Origin: an uncultured Actinomycetes bacterium
GTDB lineage: Bacteria > Actinomycetota > Thermoleophilia > Gaiellales > F1-60-MAGs149
Length of the DNA stretch: 5,490 bases
Reading direction: 5' to 3'
Assembly: GCA_903873565.1 (NCBI GenBank)
Contig: CAIQOY010000136.1
Coordinates: 1 to 5,490 of the forward strand
In this document: piece by piece, positions 1-5,080 of the stretch
Layout: every line of letters starts with the position of its first letter
Numbering within the stretch: the stretch's first letter is position 1
The notes under the pieces: model-generated
The model's input: the letters and a program-made list of their open reading frames with translations, nothing else
The model's database searches: none
Told to the model about the DNA's origin: nothing
Position numbers and translations under genes: made by a program

Positions 1-14
1 CGGGCCCGGTCGGC

Positions 15-419
15 TCAGTCGCCGGTGCGGATGAACTGGATGCGCCCGACGGAGGTCGTGCGGGACGGATCGTCCCAGGGCGCGACCGTCACGTCGCAGA
101 CCGCGAGGGTGCGCCCCGCCCGCAGGCAGCGGGCCGTCACGCGCAGGGGCGACAGGTCCGCCATGCGCAGGAAGTCGGAGCGCAGGTCGACCGCCACCCA
201 GGTCGCCGGGGCGGCGGCCATCACCGCGTACCAGCCGGCGGTGTCGACGAGGGTCGCGAGCGTCCCCCCGTGCAGCATCGGCGGGTCCTCGTAGCCGAGC
301 GCCGCGTGGGTCGGGTCGAGCCGCAGCACGACGTCGTCGCCGTCTCGGCCGTGGTAGCTGAGGCCGATCGCCGCGTCGAGCGGCGACAGCTCGTGGTCGC
401 GCAGGGGGTCGTCATCCAT
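15..419 (-). CDS. PaaI family hotdog-fold thioesterase
   Basis: Predicted 134-aa cytoplasmic acyl-CoA thioesterase of the PaaI/hotdog family, which hydrolyses acyl- or aryl-CoA thioesters. Residues 50-52 are the family HGG motif, followed by L57 and D59 at the usual spacing of the HGGxxxxLxD signature, where the Asp is the expected catalytic residue. The remainder fits the fold: a strand around 30-35, the long helix after HGG (52-69), and strands at about 73-83, 92-101 and 104-113. The length (about 130-150 aa) is typical, so the gene looks intact. It ends at a TGA at 15-17. The ATG at 419 has no Shine-Dalgarno sequence but has TAGGCT 6 nt upstream, suggesting leaderless translation. It is divergent from the cupin gene. 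The substrate cannot be told from sequence; family assignment is firm. Confidence 0.9.
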   Translation of the reverse strand: MDDDPLRDHELSPLDAAIGLSYHGRDGDDVVLRLDPTHAALGYEDPPMLHGGTLATLVDTAGWYAVMAAAPATWVAVDLRSDFLRMADLSPLRVTARCLRAGRTLAVCDVTVAPWDDPSRTTSVGRIQFIRTGD

Positions 420-425
420 GCGTGC

Positions 426-431
426 AGCCTA
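426..431 (-). promoter_or_regulatory. Candidate -10 box for a leaderless thioesterase mRNA
   Basis: TAGGCT on the minus strand matches the actinobacterial -10 pattern TANNNT and ends 6 nt before the ATG at 419, so transcription could start at or next to the initiation codon. No Shine-Dalgarno sequence lies in between, which is what a leaderless message needs. I see no good -35 element. This is inference from spacing; the same hexamer appears upstream of the tRNA-Cys gene. Confidence 0.4.
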
Positions 432-463
432 GCCGTCGACGTGGCAGACTCCCCGCGTCACCC

Positions 464-470
464 AAGGAGG
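464..470 (+). promoter_or_regulatory. Shine-Dalgarno site that fixes the cupin start
   Basis: AAGGAGG, a near-perfect anti-16S match, lies 6 nt before GTG at 477. The reading frame stays open upstream to about 270, but that part is antisense to the thioesterase gene, so this site decides the start in favour of 477. It is the strongest ribosome-binding site in the window. Confidence 0.85.
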
Positions 471-476
471 CACCCC

Positions 477-842
477 GTGGCAGCGAACTCGACCGGCTTC
501 AGCGATCCCCTCGGCATGGAGCTCGACCCGATCGGCCCCAAGCCCAACCCCACCCGCGGCGAGCCCGTGGAGTCCGGCAAGGTGCTGTTCGCCGACGCCC
601 ACGTGGAGGTCGGCGTCTGGGAGTGCACCCCCGGCACCTTCCCGTCGCGCCGCGACGGCTTCCGCGAAGCCGTGACGATCATCAAGGGCACCGGCACGCT
701 GCGCGACGCGGACGGCAACGAGACCCCGCTGCACCCCGGCGCCGCCGTCGCCCTGCCCGAGGGCTGGGTCGGCGAGTGGGACATCCAGGAGACGGTGCGG
801 AAGGTCTACGTCGTCTCGTACACGGAGCCGCGCGCCTCGTAG
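477..842 (+). CDS. Cupin domain protein, cupin_3 (DUF861)-like
   Basis: A 121-aa soluble single-domain cupin, starting at GTG 477 behind AAGGAGG and ending at TAG 840-842. The cupin_3 pattern is visible. Residues 46-53 give GVWECTPG, 64-73 hold E64 and the GTG turn of the first beta-hairpin, G80 is followed by a PLHPGAA segment (84-90) and LPEGW (93-97), then the conserved W101 and the VRKVYVV strand (107-113). Cupin_3 proteins resemble ureidoglycine aminohydrolase and many are of unknown function. The usual metal-binding His pair of cupin motif 1 is absent: the stretch before E64 reads RRDGFR. H86 is the only histidine in the second half, so metal binding as in classical cupins is doubtful. 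It is the only plus-strand gene here, divergent from the thioesterase and overlapping the next gene tail to tail by 37 bp. The biochemical role is unknown. Confidence 0.88.
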   Translation: MAANSTGFSDPLGMELDPIGPKPNPTRGEPVESGKVLFADAHVEVGVWECTPGTFPSRRDGFREAVTIIKGTGTLRDADGNETPLHPGAAVALPEGWVGEWDIQETVRKVYVVSYTEPRAS

Positions 843-1201
843 CGGTCCGGCAGGGGGCACGCGGCCCCCTCGGGGTTGCGGCGCTTGGCGATCTGGGCGT
901 AGCCGAGCGCGCCGAGCGCGTGCAGCCCCGGCAGGTAGAGCAGCCAGGCCAGCGGCGCGCCGAGCGGCGTGCGGATCGCGATCGCCCGCACGGCGTCGAC
1001 CCCGAGCGCGAGGCTCCCGTCCGGGTAGCGCACGCGCAGGCCGTCCCCGACGGCGCCGCGGGCGACCTCTGGGTAGCGCGACTCCGCGACGGAGTAGCCC
1101 ATGTCGTCGAGGCGCCGCAGCCAGTCGAAGCGCCGCACCATCCGCGCGCTGCGCCGGCACATCCCGCAGCGGTCGTCGTAGATCACGATCGGCTTGCCCA
1201 T
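806..1201 (-). CDS. DCC family (DUF393) thiol-disulfide oxidoreductase-like protein
   Basis: A 131-aa protein of the DCC1-like/DUF393 family. The signature is near the N-terminus after a short beta strand: IVIYDDRCGMC, with D9/D10 and the CxxC pair C12 and C15. Family features follow: GVDAVRAI (67-74), a hydrophobic PLAWLLYLPGL stretch (83-93), Y101, and the basic RR at 107-108. The family is predicted thioredoxin-like and redox active through the CxxC; substrates are not known to me. A third cysteine, C115, lies near the C-terminus. Translation starts at ATG 1201 with a weak AGGG 4 nt upstream, 23 nt after the Mur ligase stop, so it is probably the last gene of the operon. Its 3' end (TAG at 806-808) overlaps the convergent cupin gene by 37 bp. 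Family confidence is high, functional confidence low. Confidence 0.88.
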   Translation of the reverse strand: MGKPIVIYDDRCGMCRRSARMVRRFDWLRRLDDMGYSVAESRYPEVARGAVGDGLRVRYPDGSLALGVDAVRAIAIRTPLGAPLAWLLYLPGLHALGALGYAQIAKRRNPEGAACPLPDRYEARGSVYETT

Positions 1202-1207
1202 CGCCCT

Positions 1208-1221
1208 GCGCTTCGCAGCGC
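1208..1221 (-). other. Intercistronic hairpin with GNRA-type loop
   Basis: On the minus strand GCGCT, GCGA and AGCGC form a 5-bp perfect stem closed by a GCGA tetraloop, which belongs to the stable GNRA class. It fills most of the 23-nt gap between the Mur ligase stop codon (1225-1227) and the AGGG before the DCC gene start. It is not followed by a T run, so it is unlikely to be a terminator. It might tune translation or stability of the last gene. Role inferred only. Confidence 0.35.
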
Positions 1222-1224
1222 GGC

Positions 1225-2634
1225 CTACGGGGAGCCGACCTCGAGGGCCAGGCCCGCCCCGCGCGCCGCGCTGGCCACGAGCCCCGCGAACGCCTCACGG
1301 TCGGCGAGGGCGACCGGGTACATCGGCACCCACGCGACCGCCTCGGCCTCCCCGCAGTCGCGCATTGCCTCCCCCACCGCCCAGTGGAGGTCGGGGCCGA
1401 CGTCGACGCGGTCGAGGCCGGCGGCGGCGAGGAGCGGCGCGAGCCGCGAGGCCGCGGGGCCGACGAGGATCGCCCGGTGCGCGGTCCGCGCCGCCTCGGC
1501 GCAGGCGTCGCGCAGCATCCGCTGCTCAGCCGCCGAGGCGTGCACCTCGCCCGCGCTCGACTCCACCAGGCCGCCGAGGATCAGCGTGGTCGAGCCGTCG
1601 CGGACGCCATGCAGGAACGCCGCCGCCTTGGCGGGCGTCGCGGCCATGCCGTTGTGGAGGATCGCCGTGCCCTGGACGCGGGCGATCTCCTCCCCGCGCC
1701 AGGCGGGCTGGGCGAACGCCGCCAGCGCCGCGGACGGATCCACGTCGAGGAGGAGCGACGCGCGCACGCAGGCGACGGCCGCGGCGACGTTGCCCCACAG
1801 GAACGGGGCCAGCGGGAGCCGCTCGAGGTCGGCGAGCGCGCGCACGGCGTCGCCCGTGGCGTCCTCGAGGATGCCGTCCCGCACCCCGACCCCGCCCGGG
1901 ACCCCGACGGCGCCCGAAGCGCGCGTGGTGCGGACCCCGGGCTTCGCCGCGATCCGCGTCTCGCCGAGGGGCAGCACCGCGGTCGCGTCGGCCGGCTGCC
2001 GCGACAGGATCCGCTGCTTGGCCGCGATGTAGCGGCCCTCGCCCCCGTGCAGTTCGACGTGGTCGGGCCAGAGGGCGGTGACCACGGCGTGGCGCGGGGA
2101 CGTGGACACGTAGGCGAGGTGGGTGCTGGTCAGCTCCAGGACGATCAGGTCGGGGGCGGGGCCGTCGGCGAGCAGCGCGAGGGTGTCGGCGCTCGGCCAG
2201 GCGTTCTCCGCGCGGCCCGTGGGCGGCACGTGCACGGCGAGGCCCGCGGCGGCGGCGAGGTGCGCGATCAGGCGGGTGGCCATCGTCTTGCCGGCCGTCC
2301 CGGTCACCCCGACCACCGGGCAGGGCGCCTCGTGCAGCACGAGGTCGGCGAGCGAGCCGACGGGGATGCCGCGCTCGCGGGCGCGCACCACGTGGGGCGC
2401 GGTCTCGCCCGTCCAGCAGTCGGCGAGCAGCAGGTCGGCCCGCTCCACGGCGCGCAGCGGATCGCGCTCGAGCCGCACCCCCGCCGGAGGGTCGACGGCC
2501 GGGGCGGGATCGGCCACGACGACGTCCGCGCCGCGCCCGGCGAGGAGAACGGCGAGCGCCGCGCCGTCCTGGTCCGAGCGATCCAGGACGACGCGGCGGC
2601 CGTGCACGCGATCAGCGGTGTAGGGACCGCTCAT
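1225..2634 (-). CDS. MurD-like Mur ligase family protein (divergent)
   Basis: A 469-aa cytoplasmic ATP-dependent amide ligase of the Mur family, closest in pattern to MurD (UDP-MurNAc-L-Ala:D-Glu ligase, usually about 450 aa). A Rossmann-like N-terminal domain spans about 14-104. The central ATPase domain has the P-loop GVTGTAGKT (109-117, K116, T117), ELTSTHL (167-173, Mg-binding Glu region), PDHVELHG (190-197, H192) and AAKQRI (204-209, where K206 fits the carbamylated lysine). The C-terminal domain begins near 315. Several usual MurD signatures are altered: HNVxN reads LWGNV (279-283), NDSKATN reads NGMAATP (328-334), and LGGDGK reads LGGLVE (353-358). D-glutamate may therefore not be the substrate. 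ATG 2634 is chosen because the 27 upstream in-frame codons overlap the previous gene and are Ser/Arg-rich. No Shine-Dalgarno sequence is visible; the 10-nt gap to the protease stop suggests coupled translation. A true but divergent MurD is the alternative. Confidence 0.85.
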   Translation of the reverse strand: MSGPYTADRVHGRRVVLDRSDQDGAALAVLLAGRGADVVVADPAPAVDPPAGVRLERDPLRAVERADLLLADCWTGETAPHVVRARERGIPVGSLADLVLHEAPCPVVGVTGTAGKTMATRLIAHLAAAAGLAVHVPPTGRAENAWPSADTLALLADGPAPDLIVLELTSTHLAYVSTSPRHAVVTALWPDHVELHGGEGRYIAAKQRILSRQPADATAVLPLGETRIAAKPGVRTTRASGAVGVPGGVGVRDGILEDATGDAVRALADLERLPLAPFLWGNVAAAVACVRASLLLDVDPSAALAAFAQPAWRGEEIARVQGTAILHNGMAATPAKAAAFLHGVRDGSTTLILGGLVESSAGEVHASAAEQRMLRDACAEAARTAHRAILVGPAASRLAPLLAAAGLDRVDVGPDLHWAVGEAMRDCGEAEAVAWVPMYPVALADREAFAGLVASAARGAGLALEVGSP

Positions 2635-2644
2635 CGCATGGGTG

Positions 2645-3319
2645 CTACTCGCGTCCGCCGAGCATGGGGAGGACGTACGCGAGCAGGAGCGCGACGCTGG
2701 AGACCGCCGCGACAACGTAGGTGCTGGCCGCAGCGGTCAGCACGGACTTGGTCTGCTGCGCCTCGCCGGCCGTGACCAGCTGGTAGCGCTGCATCAGCTG
2801 CCCGGCGCGACGGGAGGCGTCGAACTCGACGGGCAGGGTGACCACGTGGAAGGCGATGACGACCAGGTAGACGGCGATCGCCATCCAGACGAAGCCGACG
2901 GCGCCGAGCAGCACGCCGACCATGAGCAGCGCGAACCAGCCCCACTGGGCGACCATCGCGGCGGGCGCGACGGCCGAGCGCAGCCGGAAGAAGGCGTTGG
3001 CCTGCGCGTGCTGGATCGCGTGGCCGACCTCGTGGGTGGCGATCGCGACGGCCGCCGGGGTCGGGTGGTCGAAGGTGGCCTCGCTCAGGCGCACGGTGCG
3101 CGAGCGCGGGTCGTAGTGATCGGTCAGCTGGCCGGGGACGCGCTCGACGGGGACGGACGCGAGGCCCTCGCCGTCGAGGACGACGCGGGCCGCCTGGGCG
3201 CCGGTCAGCCCGCTCGAGACGCGGACGTCGCTGCCCTTCTTGTGGGCGCGGCGGACCCACGCCTGCGCGGCGAAGCCGGCTCCCAGCATCGCGATGATGA
3301 TGATCCAGGTGATGCTCAT
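2645..3319 (-). CDS. YugP-type zinc metallopeptidase, membrane-bound
   Basis: A 224-aa integral membrane protease of the YugP family (Zn_peptidase_2, about 225-235 aa). Membrane segments are predicted at about 2-22, two between 117 and 160, and one at 198-219. Between the first two lies a soluble segment (25-95) with VPGQLTDHYDP at 61-71, followed by the zinc motif HEVGH at 96-100, where H96 and H100 bind zinc and E97 is catalytic. The TLPVEFDASRRA segment (161-172) is strongly characteristic of the family, and E165 may be a further ligand. ATG 3319 is preferred over the in-frame GTG 3352 because it puts the membrane segment at the very N-terminus; GGGAG at 3333-3337 is a candidate ribosome site with a long 13-nt spacing. 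It is probably the first gene of an operon with the Mur ligase and DCC genes. The substrate is unknown. Confidence 0.92.
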   Translation of the reverse strand: MSITWIIIIAMLGAGFAAQAWVRRAHKKGSDVRVSSGLTGAQAARVVLDGEGLASVPVERVPGQLTDHYDPRSRTVRLSEATFDHPTPAAVAIATHEVGHAIQHAQANAFFRLRSAVAPAAMVAQWGWFALLMVGVLLGAVGFVWMAIAVYLVVIAFHVVTLPVEFDASRRAGQLMQRYQLVTAGEAQQTKSVLTAAASTYVVAAVSSVALLLAYVLPMLGGRE

Positions 3320-3345
3320 GGCGGTAGGGAATCTCCCGATGGAAC

Positions 3346-3419
3346 GGTGCACCCGCCATGCTGGCAGCGACCCGCGGGCATCGCATTACCGGATTCCGGA
3401 AGGAAACCGCGGGTGCACC
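3346..3419. repeat. 11-bp inverted repeat upstream of the protease gene
   Basis: GGTGCACCCGC (3346-3356) and its exact reverse complement GCGGGTGCACC (3409-3419) flank a 52-nt spacer. Each arm carries the 8-bp palindrome GGTGCACC. The spacer holds two more short palindromes (CCCGCGGG at 3371-3378 and TTCCGGAA at 3394-3401) and the most A+T-rich stretch of this non-coding region, where a promoter for the protease operon could lie. The arms could be paired operator sites or the stem of a leader hairpin. Apart from this repeat I see nothing else convincing in the 176 nt between the protease gene and the tRNA. Confidence 0.5.
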
Positions 3420-3495
3420 TTGCCCCGGGTTGCCGGAACTCCGCCGATGGCGGCCCCGTGTGGGCTGGCGGGCGCCCCGCACCGACCGACCCCAG

Positions 3496-3566
3496 AGGCG
3501 ACGACCGGAATCGAACCGGTGTGGACGGCTTTGCAGGCCGCTGCCTAGCCACTCGGCCACGTCGCC
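3496..3566 (-). tRNA. tRNA-Cys (anticodon GCA)
   Basis: A complete 71-nt cloverleaf can be folded by eye on the minus strand. The acceptor stem is GGCGACG with CGTCGCC (7 bp). A short D stem GCC/GGC has loop GAGTGGCTA. The anticodon stem GCGGC/GCCGT has loop CTGCAAA, giving anticodon GCA at its standard place. A 4-nt variable loop is followed by the T stem ACCGG/CCGGT with loop TTCGATT. The discriminator base is T (U73), as expected for tRNA-Cys. CCA is not encoded; the next bases are CTGGG, so the tail must be added after transcription. It supplies the cell's cysteine decoding for UGC/UGU. Confidence 0.96.
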
Positions 3567-3568
3567 GG

Positions 3569-3589
3569 GCGCCTCCCGCGGGAGGGCGC
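3569..3589 (-). terminator. GC-rich hairpin between secreted-protein gene and tRNA-Cys
   Basis: The 10-bp palindrome TCCCGCGGGA (3574-3583) extends on both sides into a longer stem (3569-3573 with 3584-3589) with one bulged base at 3586. It sits 26 nt downstream of the stop codon of the 411-aa gene and 2 nt before the tRNA 5' end. No T run follows, so it would be a U-less actinobacterial-type terminator or a structure in the tRNA leader. The hairpin is seen; its function is inferred. Confidence 0.4.
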
Positions 3590-3593
3590 GCAC

Positions 3594-3599
3594 AGCCTA
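3594..3599 (-). promoter_or_regulatory. Candidate -10 box for tRNA-Cys
   Basis: TAGGCT (TANNNT) on the minus strand lies 27 nt upstream of the tRNA 5' end, so a start near 3587 would give a leader of about 20 nt containing the hairpin. A TTGACA-like CTGACG lies further upstream at only 14 nt spacing, which is too short to be persuasive. The hexamer is identical to the one before the thioesterase gene. Confidence 0.35.
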
Positions 3600-3615
3600 C
3601 CGTGACTCGGCGCCG

Positions 3616-4851
3616 TCAGAGGCGCAGGTTCGCGATCACCTTGCCGTCGAGGGAGACGCGCACCGCCGCCTTGCCCTTGACGCCCTTCAGCGACACGGAC
3701 ACCGTCGACGTCCCGGCCTTGGCCTTCGACGTCGAGCGGACGACGAACTTCTTCCCCACCTTGACGCTGATCACGAGGCTCTTCCCGGCGGAGGCGGCGG
3801 GGACGGTCACGGCGATCTTGGCACGGGTCCCGGTGCGGGTGCCCGTCGCCTTCGCGGTGGTCGCCTTGCCGGGGGTCGACGACGCCTTCGTCGGCGCCTC
3901 CGCGGCCGCCGGCATGGTGAAGCGGTAGGTCGGCCGGGAGAAGGTGACGCGCGGCACGTCGATCAGGAGGCCGCCGTCGCGCACCTGGATGGTGAACTGC
4001 GTCCCGAGCGCGAGCGGCGTCACGCCTCCGCTGGTCTCCGTGCGCGTGGCCGTCAGCTGGGTGACGATCTCGGCCGGCGCGAGGCCTCCGAAACAGGCGG
4101 TGGCCACGCTGCCCGGGATGAACGCGCGCAGCGAGCCGGTGTTCTCGGTCACCGGAGCGAGCGTGCCTGCGGTGAAATGCGGCCCGCTCATTCGCACCGA
4201 CAGCGACCCGGGAGCCGTGGATCCGCTCGCGGCGCCCGAGTCGAAGTTCGGGCACGAGCCGCCCATCTCGACCGCGTAGCTCGCGGCGTCAGCGCCGATC
4301 CACATCCCCGTGATGCCGTGCCCGGGGGCGCCGGCCGGGGTGAAGCGGATGCCGCCGGTGATGCGCGCCAGGCTGTCCTGCGCGGCCGGCGGGTCGTCGT
4401 CGTTCTCACGGCCATGCGCGATCGACGTGATCGACACGGGCGACATCACGAGCGTGATATCGCGCTGGTTCGTCCCGATCGTGTACGAGCGGACGTTCGC
4501 GTACAGCTCGGCGGAGGTCGCGGATCCCGACGGCAGGGTGAAGCCCAGCGTGAAGATGCGATCGGCGTTCGGCGCACCGAGGTCCTCGATGCCGCCGGAC
4601 GTCGCGATCACGATCGAGTAGGCCTCGCTGCCGTTCGGCGTGATGCACGCCTGATAGCCGGTGCCGTCGGCCGTGACGACCGTCGTCCCGTCCGCCTCCG
4701 TGACGCTGAGCGTCGCGGGGAGCGAGGCGCCGCCGGCGAGCGGACCCGGGAGGCTGCACGGCGTGATCGCCGCCGACGCCGGCGCAGGCGCGAACGCGAC
4801 TCCTCCCAGAAGGACGAGCGACAGGAGCAGTCGGGCCGCAGAACCCCGCAT
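3616..4851 (-). CDS. Secreted beta-rich protein of unknown function
   Basis: I do not recognise a named family. The 411-aa product starts with a Sec signal peptide: MRGS and R7, a hydrophobic core at 8-21, then APAPASAA with probable cleavage after A27. The mature protein is Thr/Ser/Gly/Ala-rich with alternating hydrophobic residues typical of beta sheets, and has four cysteines (C32, C69, C200, C253) that could form disulfides outside the cell. A low-complexity Thr/Lys/Ala/Pro linker (about 315-344) leads to a compact Lys/Val/Ser-rich C-terminal domain (345-411) that looks like an Ig-like beta sandwich. There is no LPxTG, lipobox or C-terminal membrane anchor, so it is likely exported, possibly held by charge to the envelope. 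ATG 4851 is chosen because it starts the signal peptide; the 38 in-frame codons upstream are Arg/Gly-rich and improbable. There is no Shine-Dalgarno sequence, but TACCAT lies 7 nt upstream. It ends at TGA 3616-3618. Confidence 0.85.
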   Translation of the reverse strand: MRGSAARLLLSLVLLGGVAFAPAPASAAITPCSLPGPLAGGASLPATLSVTEADGTTVVTADGTGYQACITPNGSEAYSIVIATSGGIEDLGAPNADRIFTLGFTLPSGSATSAELYANVRSYTIGTNQRDITLVMSPVSITSIAHGRENDDDPPAAQDSLARITGGIRFTPAGAPGHGITGMWIGADAASYAVEMGGSCPNFDSGAASGSTAPGSLSVRMSGPHFTAGTLAPVTENTGSLRAFIPGSVATACFGGLAPAEIVTQLTATRTETSGGVTPLALGTQFTIQVRDGGLLIDVPRVTFSRPTYRFTMPAAAEAPTKASSTPGKATTAKATGTRTGTRAKIAVTVPAASAGKSLVISVKVGKKFVVRSTSKAKAGTSTVSVSLKGVKGKAAVRVSLDGKVIANLRL

Positions 4852-4858
4852 GTGCGCA

Positions 4859-4864
4859 ATGGTA
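4859..4864 (-). promoter_or_regulatory. Candidate -10 box for a leaderless secreted-protein mRNA
   Basis: TACCAT on the minus strand fits TANNNT and ends 7 nt before ATG 4851, placing the transcription start at or beside the start codon. No ribosome-binding site is present between them. The terminator-like hairpin at 4882-4899 lies just upstream, which would insulate this promoter from the gene before it. No clear -35 is seen. Confidence 0.4.
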
Positions 4865-4881
4865 CAGGTGCGCCCCGGAAA

Positions 4882-4899
4882 CGCCACCCCGTGGTGGCG
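4882..4899 (-). terminator. Hairpin followed by TTT, possible intrinsic terminator
   Basis: On the minus strand CGCCACC and GGTGGCG form a perfect 7-bp GC-rich stem with a 4-nt ACGG loop, and TTT follows directly, a rarity in this GC-rich DNA. It is about 160 nt downstream of the gene ending at 5060 and just before the candidate promoter of the secreted-protein gene. The T run is short, so confidence is moderate. Confidence 0.45.
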
Positions 4900-5021
4900 C
4901 CGCTCACCGGCTCGGTCGCGACCTCGTCCCGGCGGTCGCTCGCGACGAGCCCCTGCCGGGTGCACAGGAGCCGCGCGTCCTGCGGGTCGGTCTCGGGCCC
5001 GAGCAGCAGCTGGAGGAGGCG
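4884..5021 (-). pseudogene. Coding-like stretch without a start codon, possible gene remnant
   Basis: In one minus-strand frame 46 consecutive codons all end in G or C. The first position is GC-rich and the second mixed, which is the codon pattern of genes in such a genome. The translation (including LLQLLLGPETDPQDARLLC) is balanced rather than Arg/Pro-rich like the antisense shadows here. I find no ATG at its head, the only in-frame GTG is near its end, and the frame runs on into the secreted-protein gene. It could be a decayed gene fragment, or chance. I recognise no family. The rest of the 208-nt intergenic region holds only the hairpins and promoter listed separately. Confidence 0.25.
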
Positions 5022-5043
5022 TAACCGGGGAAGCGCCCGCGCA

Positions 5044-5080
5044 GCCGCTCTGCGGCGCGTCAGCTCCGCTGCGAGCTGAC
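5044..5080 (-). terminator. Two adjacent hairpins at the end of the right-edge gene
   Basis: GTCAGCTC/GAGCTGAC (5059-5066 with 5073-5080) is a perfect 8-bp stem with a 6-nt loop that covers the last codons and the TGA at 5060-5062. It is followed by GCCGC/GCGGC (5044-5048 with 5052-5056), a 5-bp stem with a 3-nt loop. There is no T run, so termination or 3'-end protection is an inference. Confidence 0.35.

Noticed and set aside
422..2032. 536-codon open frame on the plus strand
   Set aside because: Its translation is dominated by Arg, Pro, Ala and Ser, and it crosses the cupin, DCC and Mur ligase genes, all with clear family motifs in other frames. It is a GC-driven shadow.
1225..2634. MurT of the MurT/GatD lipid II amidation complex
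   Set aside because: MurT has a cysteine-ribbon zinc motif and a GatD partner next door; neither is present.
2634..2715. Longer N-terminus for the Mur ligase, starting at 2715
   Set aside because: It would overlap the protease gene by about 70 nt and adds a Ser/Arg-rich segment unlike any Mur ligase N-terminus.
1384..2775. 463-codon plus-strand open frame antisense to the Mur ligase
   Set aside because: Low-complexity Arg/Gly/Ala-rich translation without motifs; the opposite strand carries the P-loop and other ligase motifs.
3319..3352. GTG 3352 as start of the protease
   Set aside because: No ribosome site precedes it, it lies inside the inverted repeat, and it would put 11 extra residues before the N-terminal membrane segment.
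3441..3453. CCGCC/GGCGG hairpin downstream of tRNA-Cys as its terminator
   Set aside because: Only 5 bp with a 3-nt loop and no T run; such stems are expected by chance at this GC content.
3358..5079. 573-codon plus-strand open frame
   Set aside because: It runs straight through the tRNA-Cys gene and antisense to the secreted-protein gene, with an Arg-rich composition typical of shadows.
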